Part shown: piece by piece, positions 53,201 to 64,000 of the stretch
Position numbering within the stretch: the stretch's first letter is position 1
How the letters are laid out: every line of letters begins with the position of its first letter
NCBI RefSeq assembly: GCF_910596095.1
Contig: NC_056551.1
Span: 3,522,501-3,586,500 of the forward strand
Length of the DNA: 64,000 bases
From: Thunnus maccoyii
Lineage: Eukaryota > Chordata > Actinopteri > Scombriformes > Scombridae
Direction: 5' to 3'
The notes under the pieces: generated by a model
The model's input: the letters and a program-made list of their open reading frames with translations, nothing else
What the model was told of the DNA's origin: nothing
Database searches by the model: none
Position numbers and translations under genes: made by a program

Positions 53201-53504
53201 CATCGTGGAGGACAAAGATGTACAGGAGATGCAAAGATGTATATGATTTTAGTGGTGAAGTACTAATTTACCAAATCAGACTCCCTTCATGAATATCTTA
53301 AATAAATTTCCCTCTACACTAAAGCTTTAGAAAATATCTCCAGGCTAAACAAAATTATTTACTAACTAAATATCGTTTTGAACAAATTGCATCTTATTTC
53401 AGGTGTATGAATATGCATCTTGGATTTATTTTTATGACTACAAATATCAATCACCATGTGCAAGAAAAAACATCTTTCTCAACACTTTTACAAAACAAAT
53501 GACC
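50271..53504. other. Gene-free upstream flank of tdgf1
   Basis: AT-rich, with a CT-rich patch at 50755-50835 and poly-T runs. No exon recognised. Confidence 0.5.
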
Positions 53505-53840
53505 TTGAACAGAAATTCCCCACAGATACAAGCAGATGGAACAAACTTACCCACAACAGAGGAGTTTATATATATTGGAAGCACTGTTAAATATGATGGA
53601 GGAACAGGCAGTGACATCAAAAGCTGACTCAGCAAGGCCAGAAACACTTTCAGCATGCTGAACAATGTGTGGAAGTCCCTCTAGTACAGCATCAACACCT
53701 AGCTAAAACTGTACCAGAGCTGTGTTCTTTCTACCCTGCTACACGGCTCAGAATGCTGGAGAACGACAGAGAGCGACCTCTCCAAGCTGTCGACATTCCA
53801 CACAAGGAGCCTCAGAAAACTCCTGCGGTCCTTTGTTGCT
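53505..53840 (+). pseudogene. Non-LTR retrotransposon reverse-transcriptase C-terminal relic
   Basis: The translation reads ..ADGTNLPTTEEFIYIGSTV, YDGG, SDIKS-stop-LSKARNTFSMLNNVWKSL-stop, then LYQSCVLSTLLHGSECW and ESDLSKLSTFHTRSLRKLL. G-S-T-V and L-Y-G-S-E-C-W (here L-H-G-S-E-C-W) are typical of the post-RT thumb region of RTE-like LINEs. At least three in-frame stops make it dead. Clade assignment is tentative. Confidence 0.75.
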
Positions 53841-54337
53841 GCCCTACATGCCAATAGGCATAAAGAGCAGTAAGCAAGTAAATAAGTAAATGTTCCTTCA
53901 TCATAATGGACATGGGCCATGTATGTGTCAAAAGAGGAGACAGAAAGATGGATTATATTTAATGTTTGACAAATAAAAAAATTTAAAAAATCAAAGCAGT
54001 GACATGAGAACATTTGTACACTGCGGAGAGTCAGTTTTCCACTCAGGTTGAGATTGACCACAGGATGACTCTGTGTCTCCCTCTGGTGGCTGATTTTATT
54101 AACACAATCAACACAAAACTGAATGTGAAGTTAAAGGATCACTGTTTTTCAATCTAGATTTTATTTACATGCTTTAGATTGGAGAAACTGTTGAAGAAAT
54201 GTTGAAGCGACAGTTTGTGGTTTTAGGGGGCTTTAGAGGATGTCGCAGGCTGTCAGATACAGTGAGCACAGGATTTGTTTTTTAACTCTGTACATATATG
54301 ATGATACTAAACCTGGCAATCTCACTGTGATGACAAG

Positions 54338-54668
54338 CAGTGTCGGACAGTAACACACTAGTTAGTGATGTGTTACCATAACGTGACCGCTTTTTTTTCA
54401 GTAACAATTAGTAAAGGATTATAATTTGAAATTCACCAATGACATTACAGTTACTAATCCCAGTAACACTGCGTTACTTTGGAAATTTGGGGTTGGCTTT
54501 TTGAGTTGAGTAAAGCATCTTTGACAGAGATAAGCTGAGTAACGATAGTAACAAGTAACATAACAGATTTATTTTTCTGTTGATTAGTTAATTAGTACAG
54601 TGATGTATTTTTTTTCACTGAGTAATATATAATTGATTACAAATTTTAAAGTTACTTGCCCAACACTG
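54338..54668. mobile_element. hAT-like MITE with CAGTGT..ACACTG ends
   Basis: The left end CAGTGTCGGACAGTAAC and the right end GTTACTTGCCCAACACTG form an imperfect inverted repeat. The interior is full of GTAAC/GTTAC. This matches the common vertebrate non-autonomous hAT type beginning CAGTGTTGGGCAAGTTAC. An 8-bp target duplication is not clean (ATGACAAG against ATGAAGCT). No ORF. Confidence 0.6.
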
Positions 54669-55334
54669 ATGAAGCTGCACACAGTCACTGTGTTCAGCTG
54701 TTGTAGTCAAGAAATATTTCCAGCATGTAACATCACCTTTAAGCACATACTGTGGTTTTTCATTTATGTTTATGCACAGTTTAAGCAAATAAGATACAAC
54801 ATGTCAATAATTGAGTTTTAGAGGTGTTGATTTTAACCTTGGGACAGAGTCAGACTAGCTGTTTTCCCCTGTTTCCAGTCTTTATGCTAAGCTAGGCTAA
54901 CCACATCCAGACTCCATCTCTGTATTTATCATGAAGACACAAGATTGGTATCGACCTAGTCATCTCACTATCAGAAAGAAAGTGAATAAGTGTCTGGCTA
55001 CCTGGCATCCTGATAAAATAAAGTGTAATAAACCATCACATAACACAACACAGACCATTTTATTTCATACCATTTATGGTTCATAACTTTGAAAGGTTGC
55101 AGTCATTTTTTACATTTATACAGGATCTCCTTGACAATAATGCAGTAAAGACGCACAGCATTATACAAACTGTTAAGACTGATCTCTGTATCGTCTCTCG
55201 CATCTACACCACTGAACATTTCTCATTTAACACTTTCTACATATTTTGACAAATTCTCCGTTGAATGTCTATCAACTCTCTTAAAGTGCTTCATATTCCC
55301 AGACAGTCACTACCTCATGTTAACAGTTTCTGTG

Positions 55335-55985
55335 TGTCATGAGACTAGCAGCAGAAGGACCCAAACGCAGGACAAAGCAGCCAGTATGAACAGAAGAATA
55401 TCTCTTTAATCAAGATTCAGGCGTGCAGGTACAGCAAAATCAAACAAGACAGAACAAACAGAACAGAGGATCAAGCAACACTGAACTGCAAACTAGGACT
55501 TAAATACAAACTAAACTGACAAGGGGATGATGTGCAGGTGGAACAATAGAACAGGAAAGGAGCTGATAGAGTGGGGAAGACACAGGGAGTAGAGCAGGGC
55601 TAACGAGGCTGATGCAGGGCAGGTGTGGAGGGAAAAGCAGGTTGGGGACACAGGAGGAAAAACACAGGGCAAACAAAAAAACAAAAACCCAGAAACACAG
55701 TCCTCTTATTTATCCAATAAGCTCATAATCATAAACTCTGCATTAAAAGAACTATGAGATGGCAGCAGCAAAGTCTGTCTGAAACAGGACAGGAGTATTC
55801 AGTCCTGGATGATATAGACTGGCATAGCTTAACAAAATATACATGAAATAATTTAAGTACACAGGTAACATTTCTCCCACTCTGTTCAGTCTTCACAAAA
55901 CAGGGATAGAAGTCTGAGGGCATCTGGTGGACTGGTGGATAATGGCAACTAAGGAACATAGAGCCACTGTGACAGGATCATGACA
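55335..55985. mobile_element. Fish interspersed element with TGTCATGA/TCATGACA ends
   Basis: The ends 55335-55342 and 55978-55985 are exact 8-bp inverted repeats. The interior contains AGAAGGACCCAAACGCAGGA, AAACTGACAAGGGGATGATG and long A-rich purine stretches. A probably related sequence in opposite orientation lies at 17170-17620, which holds CTGCATTTGGGTCCACCTGC and TTTGTGACA. Confidence 0.45.
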
Positions 55986-57885
55986 CTGTTTGGATGCTGG
56001 TATGTTCACTGTTCAGTTCATGTTTTTTGTATTAGAAAATAAAATCACATGGATTTGTAGGCTGAATTCTCCAGTTGTCTGTGATTTCAACCCTCCATCC
56101 AAACATTCATGTAACCATCTTTCTTCAGTTTTCTCTTTTTATCTCTTTATCTCTTCTCTCTTTTTATCTCTTGGGACATTTTTCCTGAAATCAGCTTTAC
56201 CTGGACAGTGTTTATTCCCCATTTTTGATCATTCCTGTCCACCACAGTCAAGCCTGTAAACTCCTACTGTATAGTCAAACTGATGCTGAAGTGATGTTGA
56301 ACTTTGGCAGAACATTTGGTTCACTGGTACAAACATTAGCTTTCTAGCAATGGAAGATAGCTAGTTAACATTAACTCTTTGTGACCAAGGTCAGAGGAAA
56401 CAGCTACAGTGGTATAAGAGACAGAGTGGACTCCTCGGTGTTCATATAGTGACAGTAATAATATCATTGTCTTATATCAAAACATTTTCATTTTCATACC
56501 CTTCTTTTTACCCGATAACTTATCATTTTACATTTTAACCCTCAAACACTGTTCAGGTCAAATTTGACTCATTTTGACATGAATAATAATAGGGTTAAAC
56601 AATTCAGTTAAATGAAATGGTCTTATAAGTATTGCTGCCTTCAAGTGTAACTCGTGAGGTCATGTTTTCAACATGGGAAAAGAGTACACAGTATGTTAGC
56701 TATTCAAGCAAACATACACACATACACACACACACACAAAACAGTTTTCTTCTTCTTTCAGAAAACAGCGAATGATTTTGATTTCTCCACTTTTCAGTAG
56801 AGTAGATGACAGAGATAGCTTGCAGGGCTGGGTACATTTTCAAAGCTAGACCTAATACTGATACCTTGGGTTCTGAAGCACAAAAATGATACATTTTTAC
56901 TTTGAGAAATATTTTCTCTTCATTTTATTACAACTTGGGTTTTATTTTCATGGCTTTGGCTTTCATGATAACATTGTACTTGCTGATGTTATTGCTGAGA
57001 TCTGCAGATAAAATAGGTCCAAGGGGCAGCAAACATGAGAGGCAAGGTGATTGTTGAAATTTTAACCAGATTAGCTGCTACTTTATTTCCAGAAGTATAA
57101 CTGAAAGTGAGAACACCCGTAAATTCAATAATATATCCTCTTTACACTGTGTGCATGACTAGTCGATCTATAGACTGGGATGGATATTTACAACAGACAG
57201 TTTGGGTGATTATTTTACTATTAGCCTTTTTTAATATTTCAAATAGGTTTGCCTATAACTGGAGGATTTGTTTAGGATCTTGTCTAGGATCTTGTTTTTG
57301 ACCTGTTGGACCTATTTTTAGCAATGTTGTGGCATTCTGAGATCTCAGCAATTACTTCGGTGAGTACAATGTTATCAGAACTGTGAACTTACAGCAATAA
57401 GCTTTATGAGCAGCAGTAAGTGGTGTATTAAGTGATTTGGGGACTTTTTAGCTCTGGGTTCCACCTCTCAGGCGACATACAGGCAGTGTTGCCAGAAGAA
57501 GTAGCTCATTCAAAGCCTAGAACTCACTTGAAAAAAGCACCCCACCTTAAATGTAATCTAAGCTAAAACTGAGCATCAATCAAAGGTAAGACAGTAAAGG
57601 ACACAGTAAAAATGCAAGTAGGCTACAAAAATATCTCATAAAGTTTGAAGTCTCTATCAAGGATACTGAACATGATTTTAAGCAGCAAAAATGAAGAGGC
57701 CAAGTGCTCACTCAGTTTCATATGCAATAAGTCCAGGGAACCTTAAGGTGCTCTTGAAGATAAAAAAAAAAAAGGTCACAGAAAAGAAAATGTTCTTCAG
57801 GCACTCTTAGTGCTCTTAGACTTTAATTAGTTGGGCATATTGGTTAAAGTGCCAACCAGTTTTGACCTCATCAGTGTGGAAATTT
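55986..57885. other. Gene-free stretch downstream of the Trp-repeat gene
   Basis: A short CA run at 56714-56739 and nothing else recognised. Confidence 0.5.
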
Positions 57886-57891
57886 TTTATT
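57886..57891 (-). terminator. Candidate poly(A) signal AATAAA for the Trp-repeat gene
   Basis: TTTATT on the plus strand gives AATAAA on the minus strand about 470 bp past the stop codon at 58362. It is the first canonical hexamer I found downstream. Use is not proven. Confidence 0.3.
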
Positions 57892-58361
57892 TAAATTTTT
57901 TTAAAATAGTACATACGTATTATTACAGCCCTGATGATGACCCTGTGAGTGTCTGAAGGACATTTTCTTTTCTATGATTTTAAACAGGTTTGGTACATTA
58001 ATAATACAGTAGTTTAGGTAGCATTCTTTTTATACTACCATTATTATGGCAGTATAAACCTCTGAAACCAAATGTACACTCTTTATCATAACCAATATAA
58101 TCCAAATAAAATCCAAGTTGTATTAAAGCCATCAAATGAGCCATACAAGAACTTTGCCTAAAACAAGCAAAAAATTGGATTGAAATCAGGAACTACTGTA
58201 TCTGATCAAAGTAAACAAGTTGAATCTGACCAGATGGTTCTTGGCAGTTTTTTCACATTCTAACACATTCATATAAGAACTGAGGTTTGATGCCCAGCCC
58301 CTCCAACTTCCCTGAGCTCCAACATTTTTAAAAATATCAACATACTTCACAACTCGGAAAA

Positions 58362-61300
58362 CTAACTTTCCTCCTCCTCTTCTTCTTCATCTTCTTCATC
58401 TTCTTCCTCCTCCTCCTCCTCCTCCTCCTCCTCCTCCTCCTCCTCCTCTTCTTTTTCTTCCTTGTCTACATCCTTCGCTGCAGTCTTGTTCATCTTCCAG
58501 CTGAGAGTCCATTCCTCCTCTGGCATGCCGTCCTCTTCGTGCATCAGTTCCATGCATCTTTGACTCCTGTGCTCAGTGGAGAAACAAAACACTTCGTCCT
58601 CCTCCTCCTTCTTCCTCCAGCGACAGAGTCTCCACGAGTTTTTCCAAGCCCACCACTCCTCTTTCTCCTCCTTCTCCTCTTCATCTTCCTCCTCTTCTAC
58701 ACTTTCTCCTCTGTGAGCTACAGCCACCATCCATGACTGCTGCCATGAGGAGAAGGAAGCATTCAGTTTGTGGAACTGCAGATGGAGCGGGACGTTCGGC
58801 CTGCGTTTGATTCGTTTTCTCAACTTCTGTTCCTTCTTTTCTTCTTTTACTACAAAGTCCTCCTCTTTCTTGTTCACTGTCTCATGGTCGTCTTCCTCTG
58901 TGTTGACCGCCATCTCCTCATCTTCATCGTCTTCTTTGTCATTTTCCCCCTCCCCATTTACTTCTTCATCCTCCTCTTCCATCTCTTCGTCATTGTCCTC
59001 CTCCTCCTCATCTACATTATCTTCTTCTTCGCCTCTCTCATCCACTTCTTCATCTTTGTCCTCCTCTTCTACATCTTCATCCTCCTCTTCCTCTTTCTTC
59101 TCCTCTTCCTGTTCTTTGTCCTCCTCCTCCTTGTCTACATCTGTTTCCTCCTCCTCATCGTCTTCATCCCCCTCCTCCTTTTCGCTAACTTCTTCGTCCT
59201 CCTCGTTTTCTCCTGCTTCCTCCTTTTCATTGTCTACATCTTCATCTTCATCCTTCTCTACGTTTTTAGCCATGTTATTCTCGTCATTTTCTTCATCCTC
59301 CTCCTCCTCCTCCTCCTCCTCCTCCTCCTCCTTTTCTACCTCATCTTCCTTGTCCTTTTCAGTTTCTATTTTGTCCTCCTCCTCAACTTCTTCGTCCTCC
59401 TCATCCTCCTTTTCGACTTTATCCATCTTGTCCTTTTCTTTTACTTTTACATCCTCCTCCTTCTCCTCCTCATCATCTTGTTCTTCATTGTCCTTCTTGT
59501 CCACTTCTTCTTCCTTCTCCTCCTCGTCTGATTCTTTGTCTTCATCCTCATCCTCGTCCTCCCCCTCGTCCTCCTCATCCTCGTCCTCCCCCTCGTCCTC
59601 CTCCTCCTCATCCTCCTCTTCTTCTTCATCGTCCTCCTCGTCTACATCTTTCTTCTCCTCCTCATGCACTTTATTGTCATCATCCTTTTTGTTTATTTCG
59701 TCATCTTCTTCCTCCTCCTCCTTACGTACTTCTTTGTCCTCCTCCTCCTCCTCCTCCTCCTCCTCCTCCTCCTCCTCCTCATCCTCCTCCTCCTCTTCTT
59801 CTTCTTCTTCTTCGTCTTCTTCTTCTCCTTCACTGTCCTCCTCCTCGTCCACATCTTTGTTATCCTCTTTACTTACTTCCTCCTCCTTGTCCTTCTTGCT
59901 TACTGCCTCATCTTCTTGTATTTCTTCATCATCATCCTCCTCTTTCTCCTCCTCATCTACTCCTTCATCCTCCTCCTCCTCTTCTTCCTCCTCCTCCTCA
60001 TCCCTCTTGTTTACCTGTTTGTTTTCCTTCTCCTTGTGTATCTTTTGTGTTTTCTCCACCTTATGTCTTTTCTCCCCTTCTTTTTCATTTACATTTTCAT
60101 CTTCATCCTCCTCCTCTACTCCTTCATCCTCCTCCTCATCTGCTTCTATGTCCTCCTCATTGTCCACTCCTTCCTCCTCCTCCTCTTCCTCCTCCTCCTC
60201 CTCCTCCTCCTCCTCTTCCTCCTCCTCCTCCTCCTCCTCCTCCTCGTCCTCGTCCTCATCCTTGTCCTCCTCCTCCTCCTCCTCCTCCTCCTCCTCCTCT
60301 TCTCCTTCCTCCTGTGTCTCATCTAGTTCTGGTGGGATCCATATTTTAGGAATCCTCCATGCGTCCATCCACTCTGTGGCGTCTGTGATCTCATCATCAA
60401 GCTGTGATGTAAGAAGGAGGTTTATGTTTTTACGTCTCCTCGTCAGCATGTCACAGTGTCGATGACGGGACTCCAGTGAAACTTTGCGCTGCCTGTGGGC
60501 ACAATTTTAGTTTGGGTTTAGGTCTCCATAGTTTGATGTAAAATAATGAGGATTCTTTCTAAAGGAACAAGTAACATAAAACATCAATTTTCACAGTAGG
60601 AAACTGATAGATTTTGATTTTTGAATGTAGGAAATCACCCAATTACTGATTTGGGGTAGAAGACTGTCAGAGGTATAAAATGTAGCAAATTCATAACACT
60701 TCATCGTTGAAGTTTGAATGAAATCCTGAATGATTTAAAGTACACACTAAGTCTTTTTTTCCCCCACTGTACACATAATCATATAGGTCTATGTTGGCAT
60801 ATGATATTAATACTGGTGATTTATTCAATAACACACATAATTTGTGTAAACACTGCTGCCATGCCATGTATAAATATCACAACACTGATAATCGTAGTCT
60901 CAGTTTGTGTGTCTCACACAGAGCTGCTGGAGGCATTAATAAGCCTGATAAGAGACGGCAGAGAGGCGGCGTTGTGCTACTCAGAGAACCATGGTTATAC
61001 AAATAACCCAAAGATTTATTCCTTTCCTGGGGCAGTAAACACAACACATGAGTCCACCAATAACTAACTGCGCTATATTCAGACCTTCATGAGATATTCA
61101 GGGCTGACAACAGTAACGTTAACATGATATACAGCATGGCTATGGCTACGTACTGACACTCCCCCACATACACACACACACACACCAGAGAGCCTCTCAT
61201 TGTAGAGCCTAGTGACTGTCATAGCTCCAGTCCCCTTACCTCTCACATCTACATAGCAACAAGGCCACACCACCTACAGTTGTTGTCCTGTGCAGTCCTC

Positions 61301-63457
61301 TGCTGCATTTTTTAAACATGCTGGAAAGGAGGGAACTAGCAGAATTAGGGTGTGTAGTTACTCTTTAAGCTGTAGTTTGTGTTGCCAGTTTTCTAAAAAG
61401 TGTCATCTTTAGCTAACACTCATTGAACGCATATAACAGTACGTTAAGTTCTATCACTGGATCTATCACTGTAAATGCACCTAGGAAGTTGTATATTCCA
61501 AAAGGGCAATTTTTGCACAAAGTGAACACCATGTGTCGTAAAAGAATATATTTTCATACATAAATATGTATGCTTTGAGAAATATCTGAAACTGAATTGT
61601 CAGAATAATAACACAGATTACATAAAAATAATGTGTCTATTGCAAACAAAATACTTTCCAACTGGCATAAAAGCATATTTCATGCCATCTAATTATCATA
61701 AAGGTGCATTTTATCCTAATCATATGTTGATAACGATAAAATCAAATTATGGTGGTGCCAAATTTTCTTTATTTCATGGCACAAAATTAATTTTGTCGTG
61801 CTCTAACTCCTGATGGTGCATTTCGCATACATTCTGTGACATACACCTTTCAAAGTAAAAAATACATTTTGTGCATAACATTAAGAATGGGTCACTCACA
61901 TGATATGCTGCCTGTATCCCCAGCAGGAGTGCAAGCGCCTCTGAAATTCTTCTGCTTCCTTCAGTGGAGCTGCAGAGAGCAGCCAGGAATTGCTCCACCC
62001 GGGCAGGGACACATCGTCTATCCTCACCATTATAGAGGTGACTGTATTGGGCGTACTGTCTGTTGTGTCTTCAGGTTCAAATTCTACCTCAGATAGTTTC
62101 CATGATTCCTCCCAACCTGAGGGTTTGTCCTGTTTGACATTGAAAACATAAAATTTGAAAAGGGGATGATGGGGAAAAAACTGTGTGTCCCGGTGACTCA
62201 ACATATAAAAAAGATCCAACTATTGACCTGGAATAACCCTAACCCTAATAATGTGCACTATTTTACAGTGAGAATGAAAAACAGAATATAAGTAAATAAC
62301 TATAATGATGTCGATGATGATCCCCACCTGCTCCATCAGTTGCTGTACTTTGTCAAACTTGTTGCTGATGTTTGGTTGGTAATCAGGCCAAATACAATCC
62401 CATTTCTCTTTCTGCTGTCTGAAAGCAAAGTTCATAATCTTCCAGGTGCCAGCCCAGGTAGGAAGACGATATTCACCTATTTCAGTTCTGGAAAGCAGGT
62501 CTCTGACGAACAAAATCTCCCACTGGATCTGTTTCTCCTCAAAGGGCTCTGGCGTGGCTGGATCCTTCACCTGGAAACAAGAATGATAAATAAAAAATAT
62601 TATTTACAAAATATTGATTGATCTCTTTGTACTGAAGGGCATTATTGTCTCAAAAAGTAATGCATGATGGAACATCATTAAAAAGCATATTTGGAATAAG
62701 TATCTTACTTTGCATATCCGAAATGGTTATTACTGTCCTGAAGTTTCACTTCCTGATATCTATTGGTGCACATATGTAGCATTTACTAAAAAAAACAGTA
62801 CAGTAGGTTTATAAGAAGACAACATTAACCCCAGGTGATCATAGTGGTCATGGGAGCGGTAGTTGGAGACTTGAAATTCTTCCCACCATGATAATATATA
62901 CACTAAGATCACCACTGGTAGCCACTGGATGGATAAAACATGATGGATAAACCATGGCTGGAACTATCTGAAAATGGAGCAATGGTTTTAGTCTATTTTA
63001 ATGTAAAGCCATCAGTTTGTGTCAGTCTACCTGTTTCCAGGACTGACTCCATTCATCAGTAGAACATGTCCATTCAGTCTCCAATTCGTATCCCTTTGGT
63101 TTGTACTCCCTGCTGTTAGTCAGCTCTATAATTGGGAATCCCACGATTTCAGCCTTTGGTTCTTTGGCCCTCAGGAAAAGATACTTTGGAGGCTTCAGAC
63201 TCATCCAGGACTCTCTCCAATATATCCGGAATACATCCACCTCTACTTTGCGTCTTGTTATCAGAGGTTTGGGTGAAGCTGTCCTCCTGGGAGGAGGTGG
63301 AGGTGGAGGCTTAGGTTTGGGTTTGGGAGGAGGAGGGACAATTTTGAATCTAATTTTTGGCTTGGGTTTTTCTGCCTCATCTTTGCCAGTGATTGCGTCT
63401 TCTTTTGCCTTCTCTCCTTTGACCAGCAACCAATGATAATTCCACTTTGAGAAAAGT
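58362..63457 (-). CDS. Uncharacterised Trp-x3-Trp repeat protein with giant acidic exon (5' end outside window)
   Basis: Four exons with consistent GT-AG borders and phases: 63031..63457, 62328..62570, 61900..62129 and last exon 58362..60492 ending in TAG. About 1,009 C-terminal residues are visible. The first visible exon starts with the third base of a codon, so coding continues upstream, probably beyond 64000. Layout: exon 1 has WNYHW, a Lys/Asp-rich stretch, a proline-rich segment (PPPPKPKPKPPPPPPPRR), WRESW and WSQSW. Exon 2 has WAGTW and WDCIW; exon 3 has WEESW and WSNSW. The last exon has a basic segment, WMDAW, about 500 residues almost wholly Glu/Asp/Lys, then a basic region with WQQSW, WKNSW and WTLSW, and an acidic tail ending in Glu-Ser. 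I see no signal peptide or membrane helix. I do not recognise the family; Glu-rich nuclear, cytoskeletal or structural proteins are all possible. Strong phase agreement and conserved motif spacing make it a real gene rather than chance ORFs. Confidence 0.85.
58835..60310 (-). repeat. Glu/Asp-coding purine tract inside the last exon
   Basis: On the plus strand this is an almost unbroken series of TCC/CTC/TCT/TTC triplets, read on the minus strand as GAG, GAA, GAT and GAC codons with scattered AAG/AAA and GTG/GTA. Longest uninterrupted (CTC)n runs lie near 59296-59332, 59743-59778, 60192-60243 and 60266-60300. The reading frame stays open across the whole tract. This is a triplet microsatellite expansion held in frame. 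Confidence 0.85.
60493..61899 (-). other. Intron of the Trp-repeat gene
   Basis: The donor is ATCAT followed by GTGAGT at 61899 downward; the acceptor GTGCCCACAG ends at 60493. The intron splits an ATG codon (AT|G). A short CA run lies near 61165-61185. Nothing else was recognised inside. The remaining introns of this gene (62130-62327 and 62571-63030) are short and also featureless. Confidence 0.8.
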
Positions 63458-64000
63458 CTGCACATACAAAAATAAACAAAATCACTTTATATAAAATCAA
63501 TCCAGATATTCAGTCAGAATAAGTGTCCACTTTATCAGGCCAGACCAGTTTTTCTGTATATTTTTCTGGTAATTCACAGATACGGACCTTCTATTTATCA
63601 AATACCTATTCATGATCATGAGATACTAGTCCATGTCAGAGAACATTGTCATGGCATTATATAATGGACAATAACACTGAATCAGAATAGTTTGCAGCAG
63701 TCTGGACAGTTAGCAAGCAAATGTGCTTTGACTTTTTTGTGCTGAAATTCACTTATCAGGGTTCCCCTCAACAAGTTCCACAAACCAGCTGATTAGTTTG
63801 AGTAATCAGGTTAGCATTAGTTGGGTTTAATTGTTTTTTTTTTTTTTAAGATTTGCATTGTCGGAGCTTGTCTGGTACGTAGGAGTACTCTGCCTGAGAA
63901 GATGATTTCAGGCATTAACATACTTTGTAAGGTAGCAGTTTTGTTGAGGTTAAGGTTGGACTTTATTTCATGTGGTTCAAATAAATCTGCTATTCTATGA
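63458..64000. other. Upstream intron or flank of the Trp-repeat gene
   Basis: The sequence ends with an acceptor (TATGTGCAG) at 63458 on the minus strand, so this is intron. No further exon with a W-x3-W motif and a phase-2 donor was found before the window edge. Confidence 0.5.

Noticed and set aside
59664..60326. 220-codon Leu/Ile/Phe-rich plus-strand ORF resembling a membrane protein
   Set aside because: Another frame of the same CTC/TTC repeat; hydrophobicity is a by-product of CTC, TTC and ATC triplets.
58768..60465. 565-codon Ser-rich ORF on the plus strand
   Set aside because: It is the antisense shadow of the Glu/Asp triplet tract (TCC/CTC read as Ser/Leu). The minus strand has splice-consistent W-motif exons, the plus strand has not.
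1..64000. Search for tRNA, rRNA, CRISPR, phage or bacterial operon signals
   Set aside because: Nothing with cloverleaf potential, spaced direct repeats or ribosome binding sites was seen; gene structure is that of a vertebrate.

Overview
The window reads as nuclear DNA from a spiny-rayed (acanthomorph-like) teleost fish. It has long AT-rich intergenic stretches, many GT/CA microsatellites, several families of short fish-type interspersed repeats, decayed Harbinger and LINE elements, and genes split by GT-AG introns. No operons, tRNAs, rRNAs or CRISPR arrays were seen.

Three protein-coding genes can be assembled from the sequence, all on the minus strand. (1) A two-exon fam240-family gene (30315-34683) encodes an 81-residue small protein; neither exon is obvious as a long ORF. 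(2) A complete six-exon EGF-CFC gene (45202-49902) encodes a 208-residue Nodal co-receptor of the Cripto/one-eyed-pinhead type (tdgf1), with signal peptide, EGF module, CFC module and a C-terminal hydrophobic GPI-anchor signal. From memory, TDGF1 and FAM240A are also neighbours in human, so this looks like conserved synteny. (3) The 3' part of a larger gene (58362 to at least 63457, 5' end outside the window) has four phase-compatible exons. They encode about 1,000 residues with eleven copies of a Trp-x-x-x-Trp motif (consensus W-x-x-S/T/A-W), a proline-rich stretch and a huge Glu/Asp tract in a single 2.1-kb last exon. I do not recognise this family and consider it the most interesting object here.

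Layout: 1-30 kb is gene-free, repeat-rich DNA with a direct duplication (9.4-10.8 and 15.1-16.4 kb), a Harbinger transposase relic (16.5-17.1 kb), an L1-type ORF1/ORF2 fragment (22.7-23.3 kb) and assorted MITE-like repeats. fam240 occupies 30.3-34.7 kb with a foreign-looking pyrimidine tract just upstream. A Harbinger transposon with terminal inverted repeats and a 3-bp target duplication sits at 36.5-39.1 kb. Long GT/GA microsatellites cluster at 39.8-42.5 kb. tdgf1 follows, then 50.3-58 kb of gene-free DNA with a LINE reverse-transcriptase relic and a hAT-like MITE, then the Trp-repeat gene. Exon borders were worked out by hand from splice sites and reading phase, and no similarity search was run.
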